From assembly GCA_950022655.1 (NCBI GenBank), contig OX465584.1, forward strand, positions 58,500,335 to 58,564,334: 64,000 nt of DNA, read 5' to 3'. Positions 1 through 10,495 of this stretch are shown here, in pieces. The notes beneath the pieces were generated by a model. The model saw nothing but the letters and a program-made list of their open reading frames with translations, was not told where the DNA came from and did no database searches. The position numbers and the translations under genes were made by a program. Source of the DNA: Alentia gelatinosa (taxonomy: Eukaryota; Annelida; Polychaeta; Phyllodocida; Polynoidae). Numbering within the stretch: the stretch's first letter is position 1; each line of letters starts with the position of its first letter.

Positions 1-199
1 TCATGTGACAAAACACCTTGTGACAGTGTTGAAGTGAACGTCGGCGGGGTGGCGGGGGTGTGACGACGTGAGGGTCACGTGACCGGAAAGGGTTGAAGGA
101 GTCCCTAACAACAAGGAGTGAGTCCCTAACGACCGTGCTCAGTTTCGCATTAAAGTCCAACTCTTCAGTTAGCCCATAATGCACAAAAAACAAGAATTT

Positions 200-650
200 A
201 GATCACTTATGTTGACAATCTTTTCCCGTTCAGATACTGCAAGCTCATAAACACAGAGGGAAAGCTCACCTTGAAAACGAGCGGCACGAATCATGTGACC
301 AAACACAACATGACATGCAATAGCTCCAACGTGATCTATTGCATACAGTGCAAAAAAAATGCTGCATGCAGTATGTGGGGCAAACAAAGTGAAAGCTAAA
401 AGAGAGGATGTATGAACACCTCCACACCATCCAAAAATTTATGTCTCAGAACGATGTGTCGACCCACTTCAACGGATGTGGCCATGGTGGCACATCGGAT
501 GTTGAATTCTTCGTGCGGGATTTCATATTCAGCCATCCAAAAAGCAAGCGAGCAAAGATCCTAAGGAACAAAATCGAGTTCAATTGGATCCATCACTTGA
601 AAAGTCAGTCGCTTTGGAGGCTGAATATGATGGGCAATCGCTATGGATAG
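200..650 (+). pseudogene. Penelope-like element GIY-YIG endonuclease remnant
   Basis: The conceptual product is the C-terminal endonuclease of a Penelope-like retroelement, which nicks DNA for target-primed insertion. A cysteine-rich linker starts near base 238. It is followed by TCNSSNVIYCIQC (the GIY-equivalent strand), then YVGQT (the YIG equivalent), an ERMYEH block with the catalytic arginine, an HFNGCGH block and RNKIEFNWI with the metal-binding glutamate, ending near LNMMGNRYG with a stop at about 650. The frame is broken at an A8 run near 350, where two extra bases relative to the expected CKKCC reading separate the halves. An in-frame TGA follows QTK near 393. No reverse transcriptase is present to the left, so this is only the 3' end of an element. 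Family assignment rests on the order and spacing of these motifs; the copy is dead. Confidence 0.72.
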
Positions 651-730
651 ATCGGTAACATTATGCCTCGTCAAAAAAAAATTCCACTGCGTTCGGCACC
701 ACCCGAACGGGAAAAGATTGTCAACATAAG
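206..730. repeat. 26-bp perfect inverted repeats around the GIY-YIG remnant
   Basis: Bases 206-231 and 705-730 are exact reverse complements. They begin and end with CTTATGTTGACAATC and its complement. The left copy lies inside the endonuclease reading region and the right copy lies about 55 bases after its stop. Penelope-like elements often end in short inverted or partly duplicated pieces of themselves, which would explain this arrangement. Confidence 0.7.
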
Positions 731-2457
731 TTACACACATTACTTGATCTACCCTATCTGAAACCTACCTGCTACTACAGCTCCGATCAATGCACTGTAT
801 ATATGAGCACACCCTCCTCACAGATCTCCACGGGAGACGTAGTCGTTACCGCGCCTGATGATGCTCAGTAAAAGCCAATACCCACTGAACGATTTCGTTT
901 CCACCGATTAACTCCCTGAATCGGCAGGGTTATTTAACTTGTCTCAGGCAAATATGTACATCGCGTCGACTATTCCCACAACGTTTATGGCAGCCATTAG
1001 CATGAGTTAATCGTAAGCAAATTCTGTCCACACTGGACGACGGACTGCGTAAATCGTGAGCGATTTAGGACCACCGATAAAGGAACAAGTAATAAATCTC
1101 AGTATATGGGAGTTAAATCGGTGAGCTGGCCTCAGTCTGTGTGTGGCATGGCATTTCTGCTCACCCAGCGACTAATTAAGGGCCATAATTGGTAGGAACC
1201 ACGGGGGGTATTTCTTAAACTCCGTTGTCGGCGACAACGGGAAGGAACACGTTCCTTAATTTATCGGTCCCGATTTCGGAACATTTGACTGCAATTTGTC
1301 GGCGACAAAGGTACATCGCCATGGGGGGGATTTCCAAATCTTAGGCAAATTACTGTAGGGGGGTGTCACATTGGCCGACACATTTTCTAGGCCTCGCCTG
1401 AGCTTACGATTGTTCTTTTGTCGCCGAGAAAGGAACATTCATGTTCCGAAATCGTACAGTGTGTATTGGCTTTAAGAGTTGAAACCACAAATCCATTTCA
1501 ATCCTCCACATCGCGATGTTCTTCGAAAGAAGAATGGGGTGTAAAACAATAGCACAAGCTTCTGTAAACGCCACCCATGTATTTCGGTCTGTCACCATTT
1601 CCAACCATTGGAAATGGTGGGTACGAAGCAAGCACCAGTTTAGGACCACTACGGGTACAAGCCAGTGAGACTATAGTTCACAGAGCTTTTGTAGGGCACC
1701 CAGCGGAGTCCGTTGGGTGAGGCCAGCAACCAGCGAGGCCGGCATTAAAGCATACTGTAAAAACAGAGGACCCAGCATTATTAAGCTGGTCCCCACAGAC
1801 CGTGCCCGTAACTAGGGCACAAGATTTTTTTTATGATGGCAACAGCCAATCAGAACGGAGGGAAACTGTGAGACAGTTAACTTGGGAGAGAGCTCGGATC
1901 AAGGTAGACATTCGTGGTAGCGTATCGGTAAACGCCTCGTCCACCATTGGTCAACAAGAATCTAGATCACTGTTTTGATCAGAACAATCGTTAGGGTCTA
2001 ATCTATCGCTATTGAGCAGCTCAGGGAGCGAAGAAAGCCACCCCTCAGCGAGCGATAATTATTCTTATTCAAAACTTTTCTCACTTTTTCTCTCACTTGG
2101 CCGCATAAGCAAGCTATAACAAAGTGATGCAATGCAAACGGTCGCATGCAAAAGCGAGTGTGTGCGAGTGATAATTTTCTTATTCATCAAGCCCCTGGTC
2201 CCCATAGCTGTTTCGCTAATCTGTAGATTATTCTGACCATGGGATTTCATTACTCACCTATTACGGAGTCTTCATAGGAAATGTATAGGGTGCCTGGAAT
2301 TTGTTACCTGGAGATTCTTGCAAATCAGAATCCGGAACAAACACCCATCCATAGTGAGGTCGAATATTCATGTACTTCGAAATAAGTTTCTTGAATGTTC
2401 ATTCAGTATCGATTATTTAAAATCAGTCATAAAAGTCTCATATGCCATCAGAAAGCT
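731..2457. other. Intergenic DNA with a degraded inverted-repeat element
   Basis: No gene is visible. Between about 890 and 1445 the motifs GTCGGCGACAA, CCGATTTCGGAACATT and AATCGGTGAG recur in both orientations. They resemble the ends of FAM-L and look like a decayed relative of it. A small hairpin, CCATTTCCA..TGGAAATGG, is at about 1589-1618. The remainder has no feature I can support. Confidence 0.4.
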
Positions 2458-2750
2458 CCCCTCTCATAAAATCTCACACTCTCTAAGTTGTATTCTGTAC
2501 AAGGTCCTCACTGCGCTCTATGAGAGAAGAATTCTAAGTGAGAATCCACTGGCACACAGTATTCCCGCTAGGTGGCATCGTTGAGATTATAGGAATCTTT
2601 CGCTTGCATTGATGTACATCTTTAGCACGAGAGGCAGGTCAGTGGATTCTCAAGGCTCTAAGCCTAGCTCGTTAAGAATTATTCTCCCATAGAGCATTGT
2701 GGGAGTACAGAATACGACTTAGAGAGTGAGAGATCTTATGAGAGAGGTGC
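2458..2750. mobile_element. FAM-A inverted-repeat element, copy 1
   Basis: The ends are near CCTCTCATAARATCTCACAC and its reverse complement GAGATCTTATGAGAG. The interior holds the conserved stretch TTGATGTACATCTTTAGCAC. It has no open reading frame, so it is a MITE-like non-autonomous element. Four more copies occur in the window. Confidence 0.8.
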
Positions 2751-2960
2751 AGAAATCCTCATCGTAATACTCTTTGTATGTTAAAATCTCGGGGAAATTG
2801 TGAACTATATTATTGGAGATTTCTGGTGTAAGTCTACACGGATTTACTGCTACGCTTGGCAGTGCTGTCGTATTATGGTGTAATCTGGTACTATGTGTCT
2901 TGCAGAAAACTTTTTATCGCAATAGACTTGTTGATACTCAAGTAGGTGGATAATAAGTAC

Positions 2961-3100
2961 AATAATGACTGGTTTTGTGTACGAGTGGCCGTAATCTCTT
3001 CCTAGTTTACGACAAAATATCCTCAATAATCGCTCCAATATTACTAAGCTTCAACTACTCGGAGAATACGGCAACACACACACAAAACCAGTCATTATTG
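2961..3100. repeat. Long hairpin (FAM-D-like hairpin module)
   Basis: Outer arms AATAATGACTGGTTTTGTGT (2961) and its complement (3081-3100) close a hairpin. The centre carries TAATATTGGAGCG..TTGAGGATATT when read on the minus strand, a degenerate form of the apical core shared by other foldbacks here. The sequence GGTGGATAATAA just to the left is the end motif of FAM-D TIR modules. Confidence 0.65.
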
Positions 3101-3369
3101 TGTAAGTATGTTGTTTTTGCTGAGCACCTCCTCGAACGATTCTACTATCCTCTTCTTTTTTCCAGTTTTGTTTAACGTTTCTAATCCTTCGTTGTTTGGG
3201 ATATTTGTGTTCATACGTCTGAAGTGCCTAGAATTGCAAATAGTCAAATCTTTTACACCTCCTTTTTTTTGTTATTTGTGTCTTTAATGTATCGAAGGGG
3301 CTTTCGGCTTGAGAAATTGATCGACACATTTCGATATTTTCTCTGTTGCGCAGGGGTAGTTTCACCTCG

Positions 3370-3662
3370 TTTATCTCACCCCAGATATTTTTTCTCCATA
3401 GACTTAACATTGGGAACTCGTATCTAACGCCCATTAGATATTTAGGAAAAATATCCAATGGGGGATAATGTCACAAATGTTAGCCCATTAGTCAATATCA
3501 AAGGCGAGATACTAGGGAACCCATTCAAGTTTAGGGTCAGAGCTCGATCCCATCTCATTTGAATCACAGTAATTCACGCGGCTTTGCCTTGTGAATTACT
3601 ACGTGATTCAAACTTGATGGGATACGGGCTCAGACCCTAAACTTTCATGGGTTTCCTCTATA
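3370..3662 (+). mobile_element. FAM-B two-module element, copy T1
   Basis: The first module runs from TTATCTCACCCCAG to GGCGAGATA (about 3370-3511). It contains CCATAGACTTAACATTGGG and two GCCCATTAG boxes. The second module (about 3512-3662) is a long hairpin with arms AGTTTAGGGTCAGAGCTC and GGGCTCAGACCCTAAACT. Its apex is a TAATTCACGCGG/CCTTGTGAATTA palindrome. There is no coding capacity. Confidence 0.75.
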
Positions 3663-3844
3663 GCATCTTGGAAGGAAATACACCTGTGGGGCCGAAGCCT
3701 CTTAATTCTTTTGGTGCCTTCCATTTACTCTCTTATTTCACCATTTCTGACCATGTCTTCAACCTATTGGTTGATCTCTGCATTGAATTTGGATGTTTCA
3801 CTACAGTCACTATCTGTTACGGTCTGATAAACGTGATCTAGTGT

Positions 3845-4166
3845 ATTACTATATACCTGTGTGCGAATGTCTATGAAATACTGCCCGCTGCTAAGGGTTT
3901 TTGTATAAATAATGTTCGCGCCCGCTGTGACAGTAGGCCGTAGTGATATGAATGGCAGTGGCTTTTCGCGAAGCAGGGAAGTTAATAAAACGTTTTTATA
4001 AACGATTAGGAAGTATAAAGTAACAAGAAAATGTAGTGACTGAGCCCATACCGATGTCCATTCTCGGTCATTTGATGAAAAAATATGTCCATCTGCCTGC
4101 GGCACCAGGACATATTTTTTTTCATGAAATGACCTCGAACTACCATCCATACGGGCTCAGTAACCA
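3845..4166 (+). mobile_element. FAM-C-like two-module element
   Basis: A module starting with ATTACTATATACCTGTG and ending near GGAAGTATAAAGTAAC is followed directly by a hairpin. The hairpin arms are ACTGAGCCCATAC and GTATGGGCTCAGT-like bases at about 4040 and 4150, with inner arms around AAAAAATATGTCC/GGACATATTTTTT. A diverged relative lies at 20885-21185. Confidence 0.65.
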
Positions 4167-4178
4167 TGTTTTCTCTTA

Positions 4179-4462
4179 AGGCCCGGCGTCCACCTACTAC
4201 GATATGGCTCCGATATGGTCTACGATGCACTTCCCGATGCAAAATCAAAATCGCGTCGGAAGGTCACCTAATATCGGGGCAGTTGACCGCGTCTCTACGA
4301 TTAGACACCGATAAAAACCCCAAACAATGCGTGGTGGATTTGCATGTCTAGACATATGTCTACGATTTTGCACCTTCCCGATATGTCTCCGATATTGACT
4401 TTTCGCATCGGAGACATATCGGTAGGTCTACATTTCTATCGTAGTAGGTGGACGCCGGGCCT
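4179..4462. mobile_element. FAM-J inverted-repeat element
   Basis: The TIRs are long and almost perfect: AGGCCCGGCGTCCACCTACT at the left and its complement at the right. The interior is rich in CGATATG and CATATCG words, so the whole element can fold on itself. TTA/TAA bases flank both ends, suggesting a short TA-containing target duplication. It is a non-autonomous element. Confidence 0.85.
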
Positions 4463-4984
4463 AATACTTATGTTATATAGCTCTTCTCTTTCATGTTAAT
4501 CGTCAACAGTCTCGCTTCCAGTATTGGTCTAGTGTATCTCATCATCTAGAGTTTCCTCAGTATCTCCGATCAAGGCGAAGACATTTTTTTTTTTAAATAG
4601 TTCACCATAGCTTGACCTTCTAAAATATGACGGTATTCGTTTCGTTTTAGCTTATTCAGAGACGAATCTTTGTGTGGGTTTAACAGATTTTTCACATCTC
4701 CCCGAAACTGTCTCGAGTTTTCATGGTTATTTTCTAATTCTGCCGTCAAGTAGTCTTTTGTATTATTTGTTTTATTGTATTGTTTATTCTTTAAGTATCC
4801 TTAATTCTGTTTTAAAATTTCGGTTCCATATGATTACACCTGGCGCTAATACGATGACGGAAACCCTGTAATGGTGGAATAAAACCAGAGTTTTATCGAA
4901 ACGTTTCTTGCAATTGTCTGTTGGGAATATACAGAAGGCTAATATCTAGACAAGGTGAATGTATTTGCGTGTTAAATACGCAAT
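4463..4984. other. Intergenic, no feature seen
   Basis: This stretch is AT-rich with short T-runs. I find no coding signal and no clear repeat. Confidence 0.3.
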
Positions 4985-5120
4985 TTTGACTGGTTTAAGA
5001 CACAAGCACTGGTATGCTCCGAAGAGTTGATGCGTCGTAATATCCGAGGGCTTGCGAGGAAATTGCGCATAGTCAACTCTGAGGAGCATATAACCGCTTT
5101 TATCTGAAACCAGTCTATAT
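4985..5120. repeat. FAM-D-type hairpin
   Basis: The arms TTGACTGGTTTAAGACACAA and TCTGAAACCAGTCTAT close the hairpin, with inner arms TATGCTCCGAAGAGTTGA and its partner. The apex reads GTAATATCCGAGGGCTTGCGAGGAAATT, a member of the shared core. It is the same hairpin as the one at 55199-55336, more diverged. Confidence 0.7.
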
Positions 5121-5392
5121 TGTTTATCCTACCCCTGACAAAAAAACTCCATGGGCTTAACATTGGGTCACTGTAATCGGTCTGGAGTTCAGAAAAATTA
5201 AAAATATTGCTTTAGTGGGATATACTTGACAAATGACGTCATCTGTTAATGTAGAAGTAATTTAGACAGGCGGGGTAGGATAAATTCTAACCCAAACTCG
5301 AGTTAGTCGTTTCATTGTTCATCGCACTCCGGCAAGATCTTGCCGTCGTGCGATAAACAACAACACGACTAACTCTTGTTTGGTTTCTCCAT
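5121..5392 (+). mobile_element. FAM-B two-module element, copy P1
   Basis: The TIR module runs from TTTATCCTACCCCTGAC to GGGGTAGGATAAA. The adjacent hairpin module has arms CCAAACTCGAGTTAGTCG and CGACTAACTCTTGTTTGG. The apical core is deleted here, leaving GGCAAGATCTTGCC at the tip, unlike the copies at 32821 and 55825. It abuts the hairpin at 4985-5120. Confidence 0.78.
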
Positions 5393-6172
5393 AATACTTA
5401 TCATCCACCTTTGATGAGGAGAAATAAAAAACTTCTAATTAGACAAATCATGCACCACGAAACACACGTTTTCTTGATTTTGAGAAAGAAGCCTCATTCA
5501 CAACTATCTGATATATTCCCTGAAATTGAGAACAACAAAGAAAGAGGAATCCATAATAGACAATTCTGAGAAAGATCTGCATCGAGATCTGTAGCCACTG
5601 AAAAAATACCATGAGTTTGAGTTTTGTTTTGAATGATCTCATGAGACCAAGCCGAATATGGTTTCATAGCAGACCAAAACTCATGGCACAATTTCAGCGG
5701 CCATGGATCGAGTGCGGTTCAAATTTTATCTTCTCCCTAGCACTGGCTAGCGTTTGTAACATCATCACCCGTTGAGTACTTTTTTTTTTACAATACTCCA
5801 TGGGCATTGAAAACGAAAGAAAATTCGCCTCCAACGGAGTCCTCCACACCTCCAAGAGGAAACGAGGTCGATGGAAGAAATTTAAAAGGTAAATTTTACC
5901 TCGTACAAGTATTGGGCACATGGCTATTGTGCTATGGAGACGGTCATTTTGCCCCCTACCCCATCCAAAACACCAGGTGGCGGGATCAATTATCAATGGA
6001 CTTTATCTAAAATATTATTTTGGGGCTTGCCATAGAGGAATTATCACCTTTTCTCAATATGATCTGTAAATTATAACAATTGATAACAGTGGTTAACCAC
6101 CCCCCCCCCCCCCGGACTACAGTGGCGCTATCTTACACATTCCTGGTGGATGATGGCGGAACTAGCAATCAT
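5393..6172. other. Intergenic; poly-C run
   Basis: No gene is supported. A run of about 18 C residues lies near 6099-6113, just before a FAM-E element. The length of such a run is often unreliable in assemblies. Confidence 0.35.
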
Positions 6173-6570
6173 CACTGCACGAAAACCACCATTTTAAATA
6201 TGAATGCATTCGACGTATAAAAGTATGACTTTTGCGTATATAAGGTCGTCCAATTCCCCGTGTATATACGCCTCATCTGTAGGCGGATATAAGTGTCCAG
6301 TGAAGAGGACTTCACTGAGAGCGGGCGGGGGGTGGCAGGGGGGGGGAGGGCTTCCTACTGAGGACACCTTTACTTCTACCGACACAAACGGACGGGAGGC
6401 TGCGGGGGGAGAGGATATTTCCTCTCATATACGCCTGGTGTGAAATACAGCCAAGACGCGTTCGTATATAAACCCTGGGCGTATATATATGAAAACAAGT
6501 CAATATTCAGCCAGTACATGTACTTCCGCGATGGCGTACATATGAATAAAATGGTGGTTTTCATGCAGTG
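6173..6570. mobile_element. FAM-E inverted-repeat element, copy 1
   Basis: The ends are CACTGCACGAAAACCACC and its complement GGTGGTTTTCATGCAGTG. The interior carries repeated TATATACGCC words in both orientations and a G-rich stretch around 6325-6350. The CACTG end resembles EnSpm/CACTA-Chapaev type termini, but no transposase is present. Further copies are at 40676 and 48741. Confidence 0.8.
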
Positions 6571-6576
6571 CACTCT

Positions 6577-7152
6577 GTGCCCTATACTTTTCAGTAAAGA
6601 AATTTGAAAAAAGATGAACAATTCTCATACCTTGTTTTCTGTGCCCTATACTATTCAGTAAAGAAATTTGAAAAAAGATGAACAATTCTCATACCTTGTT
6701 TTCTGTGCCCTATACTTTTCAGTAAAGAAATTTGAAAAAAGATGAACAATTCTCATACCTTGTTTTCTGTGCCCTATACTATTCAGTAAAGAAATTTGAA
6801 AAAAGATGAACAATTCTCATACCTTGTTTTCTGTGCCCTATACTATTCAGTAAAGAAATTTGAAAAAAGATGAGCAATTCTCATACCTTGTTTTCTGTGC
6901 CCTATACTATTCAGTAAAGAAATTTGAAAAAAGATGAACAATTCTCATACCTTGTTTTCTGTGCCCTATACTATTCAGTAAAGAAATTTGAAAAAAGATG
7001 AACAATTCTCATACCTTGTTTTCTGTGCCCTATACTATTCAGTAAAGAAATTTGAAAAAAGATGAGCAATTCTCATACCTTGTTTTCTGTGCCCTATACT
7101 ATTCAGTAAAGAAATTTGAAAAAAAAGATGAACAATTCTCATACCTTGTTCT
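6577..7152. repeat. Tandem array, nine units of 64 bp
   Basis: The unit starts GTGCCCTATACTATTCAGTA and recurs at 6577, 6641, 6705, 6769, 6833, 6897, 6961, 7025 and 7089. Units differ by one or two substitutions and the last has two extra A residues. The period is not a multiple of three, so the reading frame shifts between units and the array is not coding. It directly abuts the right end of the FAM-E element. Confidence 0.95.
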
Positions 7153-7155
7153 CGA

Positions 7156-8072
7156 GCGGTGCAGCCTTGCGGATGACCCCCTGTCGCACTGCTTCAGCTT
7201 GCTGCTGCTCTTCATCTGCACCAGTTTCACCCGTGAACCTCGGCTTTTATACTTACTTCCCCGCTCCAGACTCTGCCGTGTGATAGATATTACGTAGCGA
7301 GAATTCATAAAATCAAACCAGAAATGTGATGTAATGAGACAGAATGAGACGGACTCAAGGTTTTGATCGACGAAGCCAAGGGTCGCCATATTGTTCAGGC
7401 AGATCGCATTACGAATTTTAATCATTATCTGCTATTGTTCTTCAAGCAAGCCATGTCAAACGTTTAATACATGTGCCGCACCGATGACAAATGAGGATGA
7501 TAGATATCCGAGAAGGGCTTTCTAATGAAACCAATCGATGAGAACCAATTAATTTTAATTTCACCTGTGTTGCTCTCTGAATGGCAGGGCTCCGTGAAGT
7601 TTTGACAAGTTACCTCAAGTTACGGTCTATGATTACAGTTACCGTTGATATCTGATACTCAGGATTACTTAAGAAGGCATGGAAAGTGTATTAGATATGA
7701 ACCAAAATCCAAAATGAAGGAGTATACTTTACTTCTAGTCTGACTGCGAGATGGACATACCTTCCTTGGCGTCCAGACAATGTTTCTTTTTATTGATTCT
7801 TAATCTGCAAATTCTTCTCATTTTAAATCAGAGGAAGGGCTTTTACAACTGATATCTTTCAATATTTATGAAAATATGTGATAAAGGGCAACTTTGTACT
7901 TCTGGTTATCTCACCCCAGATAGCCATGTTATCTTATATGTGTGTTTCATGTTTCAATGATGACAAATGAATTGATATAACTACATCTCCCGGGACTAAG
8001 ACGATTGTTGCTGGGTTTTTTTGGCCGATGGAAAATGGCTTTAACTGTCACTAGTTTAGTTTGTTTGTACCT
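7156..8072. other. Unassigned; possible minus-strand exon or promoter next to the 64-bp array
   Basis: On the minus strand, a TATAAAAG box near 7236-7250 lies about 40 bases before an ATG. A short open segment then runs to AACAAG|GTATGAG at the edge of the array, which fits a donor site. I do not recognise the peptide. The rest of the stretch, to 8072, is AT-rich with no visible gene. Confidence 0.2.
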
Positions 8073-8373
8073 TTTATCTCACCCCAGATATTTTTTCTCC
8101 ATAGACTTAACATTGGGAACTCGTATCTAACACCCATTAGATATTTAGGAAAAATATCCAATGGGGGATTATGTCACAAATGTTAGCCCATTAGTCAATA
8201 TTAAGGGTGAGATAAATTCAGAAACCCATTCAAGTTTAGGGTCAGAGCTCGATCCCATCTCATTTGAATCACATAGTAATTCACGCGGCTTCGCCTTGTG
8301 AATAACTACGTGATTCAAACAAACTCGATGGGATAGGAGCTTAGACCCTAAACTTTCATGGGTTTCCTCTATA
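8073..8373 (+). mobile_element. FAM-B two-module element, copy T2
   Basis: It is close in sequence to the copy at 3370-3662. The TIR module starts TTTATCTCACCCCAG and ends GGGTGAGATAAA. The hairpin module has arms CAAGTTTAGGGTCAGAGC and its partner, and the apical core reads CACAAGGCGAAGCCGCGTG on the minus strand. Confidence 0.8.
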
Positions 8374-8559
8374 ATATTATAGTTGTTGGTTTATCATATC
8401 TAGCCTTGAGGCATCATTTATCAAAAGTATACAGATTTTCACAGAATGTAGATCTAACACCACAATTAGTATTTCTATTCAGAAAAAAAATGAAAGTTTT
8501 GGATTATGTTTCGTATCACGTGATTAAAACCTCAAATTATGGGTTTTGACGAATATGTG

Positions 8560-9690
8560 CCCGTCCCCTTGGCAGCATATTGATCCAATCATTTTCATTT
8601 TCCTCAGCTAATTCTGCGCTAATATTAATAAAAAGGTGTTTATATAGTCAGCTGTTTTTTTCTTCATCTACCTTGGCATCTTCATGTTTTGATATAGTAC
8701 TTTTGTTTTTTCCATTGTCATCTTTTGTGTATATTGATAGCATGTTCCAGAATGTCTTTTTGTTATTGGAATATTCTTCTAATGTCTCTTTTATAAAGTT
8801 ACTTTGGAACTTTTTCATTAGTCTATTTGCTCTAGTTCTGCCCTGTCTTGCATTGTGCCAATTTCCTTCTGTGTTTGTTTTTCTAGCTTTCTTCATTAAC
8901 CTTTCCTTGTCTTTGATAATCTCTAATGACTCATTTGTTAACCAAATTTGTTTTTCTCTCTGACTGAGTATGATTTCAAAGGACATTGGATATATAATTC
9001 ATGTACCATTGAATTTAGAAGTTGATCCCACATCCAATTCGGGTCACTGCTGGAATAAATCGATGTCCAGTCGCGATTCTTAAGGTTCCCTTCAAAAGCA
9101 TTTTTTTCATAATTTCTAGATGATCTACCCCGAAAAGTAACATTCTGATAAGTTTGTTTAGGCTTTTTATCCTGCCCCTAATAAAAAATGCCATAGGCTT
9201 AACATGGGATTTGTTTATTTCACAGGTGTGACATAAAGTGTTGTTTATGTCACTAAAAATATGGAAACGGGGTAGGACAAAATCTAGACGCCACTCGTTT
9301 GAGTTTGAGCTTATTTATGCCACACATTTTGTTGCCTCCGTAATGTCACTCGCCTTCGACTCGTAAAATTATGGAACCAACAAAATGTGTGGCATAAATA
9401 AACTCAGACTCAAACTTGTGACGTCTCTTGATATTCCTAACAATGTAAACACAGGTGATCATTGACAGGTTTCTCCAATATTCCTACATTAATAAAGTTA
9501 TAATTATTTACATATATTAGGTCTAGGCAGCTGTCTTGTTCATTTCTATATCTGGTAATTTCATTTATCAACTGTTTTAGTCCCAGAGTTGTTTCTAACT
9601 GTTTTAATCTCATATAATCCAAGGTATTCTTTGTTAAGTAGTCAACATTGAAATCTCCTAAGGCAGCTTGTGTATGAGCTACTGCAACAC
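8560..9690 (-). pseudogene. LINE (CR1/L2/Jockey superfamily) endonuclease-to-linker fragment, split by a foldback element
   Basis: On the minus strand the reading begins near 9690 with GDFNVDYL, an apurinic-endonuclease motif. It continues through LKQLINEITRYRNEQDSCLDL and VNDHL, the SDH-type catalytic motif. One missing base then shifts PVF into another frame. A FAM-B-like foldback (9166-9424) interrupts the element, after which the frame resumes at KKPKQTYQNV. The linker between endonuclease and reverse transcriptase runs down to a stop near 8648, including MKKFQSNFIKETLE and KKTFWNML. No reverse transcriptase palm remains. This is a dead fragment, truncated at both ends. Confidence 0.7.
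9166..9424 (+). mobile_element. FAM-B two-module element inside a LINE
   Basis: The TIR module runs from TTTTATCCTGCCCCTAAT to GGGGTAGGACAAAA and includes CCATAGGCTTAACATGGG. The hairpin module has arms CTCGTTTGAGTTTGAG and CTCAGACTCAAACTTG, with inner arms CCACACATTTTGTTG/CAACAAAATGTGTGG. The tip reads GAGTCGAAGGCGAGTGACATTA on the minus strand. It interrupts the LINE reading frame, so it inserted after the LINE. Confidence 0.75.
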
Positions 9691-9935
9691 TCGCTTTTTA
9701 TTTGTCAAGGTCACTCCATATTTATAAATAAAAACACTCATTCAGAAAGTAAAACATTTCACACTTATGGAATACTCAACGAAAATTTATGAAGTTTTAG
9801 GATCAGATCTAATGGACATGGACATTTATTGGCTGTAAATATGGTCAAATTTGAATTAGGATAAGTGCCTTAAATCAATAATTTCCCATTGCAGAATCTT
9901 GGACATGGCAGGAAATGATTACTAGGATCTTAAGT

Positions 9936-10048
9936 TGTTTTTGTAAAAGTTAATTGCTTCCGTCAACCTTTCGGTGGCGTCAGATGAATTTTTTTTTTCG
10001 TCTGACGCCACCGAAAGGTTGACGGAAGCAAAAAACTTTTACAAAAAC
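9936..10048. repeat. Near-perfect 50-bp-arm hairpin
   Basis: The arms include GCTTCCGTCAACCTTTCGG and CCGAAAGGTTGACGGAAGC and pair almost completely over about 50 bases. Only a run of T residues forms the loop. It lies at the left end of the 660-bp insertion. Confidence 0.9.
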
Positions 10049-10439
10049 ATATTTTCATAAAGTATCACCGACCCTACCCAGCATAACAGCCGATCAGCCC
10101 AACCCACATATCCAGACAGTAGCTGGACTCCTGCGCAACGTTCCGCCCATCAAAATACCAAAATCAGGTAATTCTGATGGCCCACCAACCCGTACATACC
10201 CTACGACACTTGACGAGAATTCAGTATAGATTCGAAACCACAATCCCAAAGCCTCAGCGGTAGGCGAACGTGAAGAAAAGACGTCTTCGTGAATAAAAGA
10301 TTAAATTCTTGCCCACTGCCCCCTGTTAAAAACTGGCCCTGAAAAAGGCAAAATGACCGCTCCGCGCGGCACGCGCCGAACATCGCTGAACACACCGACA
10401 GTGGTCAGGTTGTGAGGCACGCGGCGAAAAGCGTCATTA

Positions 10440-10495
10440 GCAACCAATGAGAGCGCTTGTTTACGTCGGCGCTCGACCAATCAGATTGGGGCAAC
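10440..10495. promoter_or_regulatory. Clustered CCAAT boxes in CpG-rich DNA
   Basis: ACCAAT occurs at 10443 and 10476, and an inverted ATTGG at 10484 makes ACCAATCAGATTGG. The surroundings are unusually GC- and CpG-rich for this window (GCGGGCCGCGGCC follows). This looks like a carried promoter or enhancer fragment. No transcript start is identified. Confidence 0.35.

Noticed and set aside
6194..6685. Overlapping open frames on both strands
   Set aside because: By-products of the FAM-E element and the 64-bp array.
6577..7152. CRISPR-like periodic repeat
   Set aside because: Units are contiguous, without unique spacers, and the DNA is eukaryotic.
7240..7300. Minus-strand peptide ESGAGK before AA|GTAAGTA, like a myosin P-loop
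   Set aside because: Only six residues match. The preceding residues do not resemble a myosin and a stop lies 18 codons upstream.
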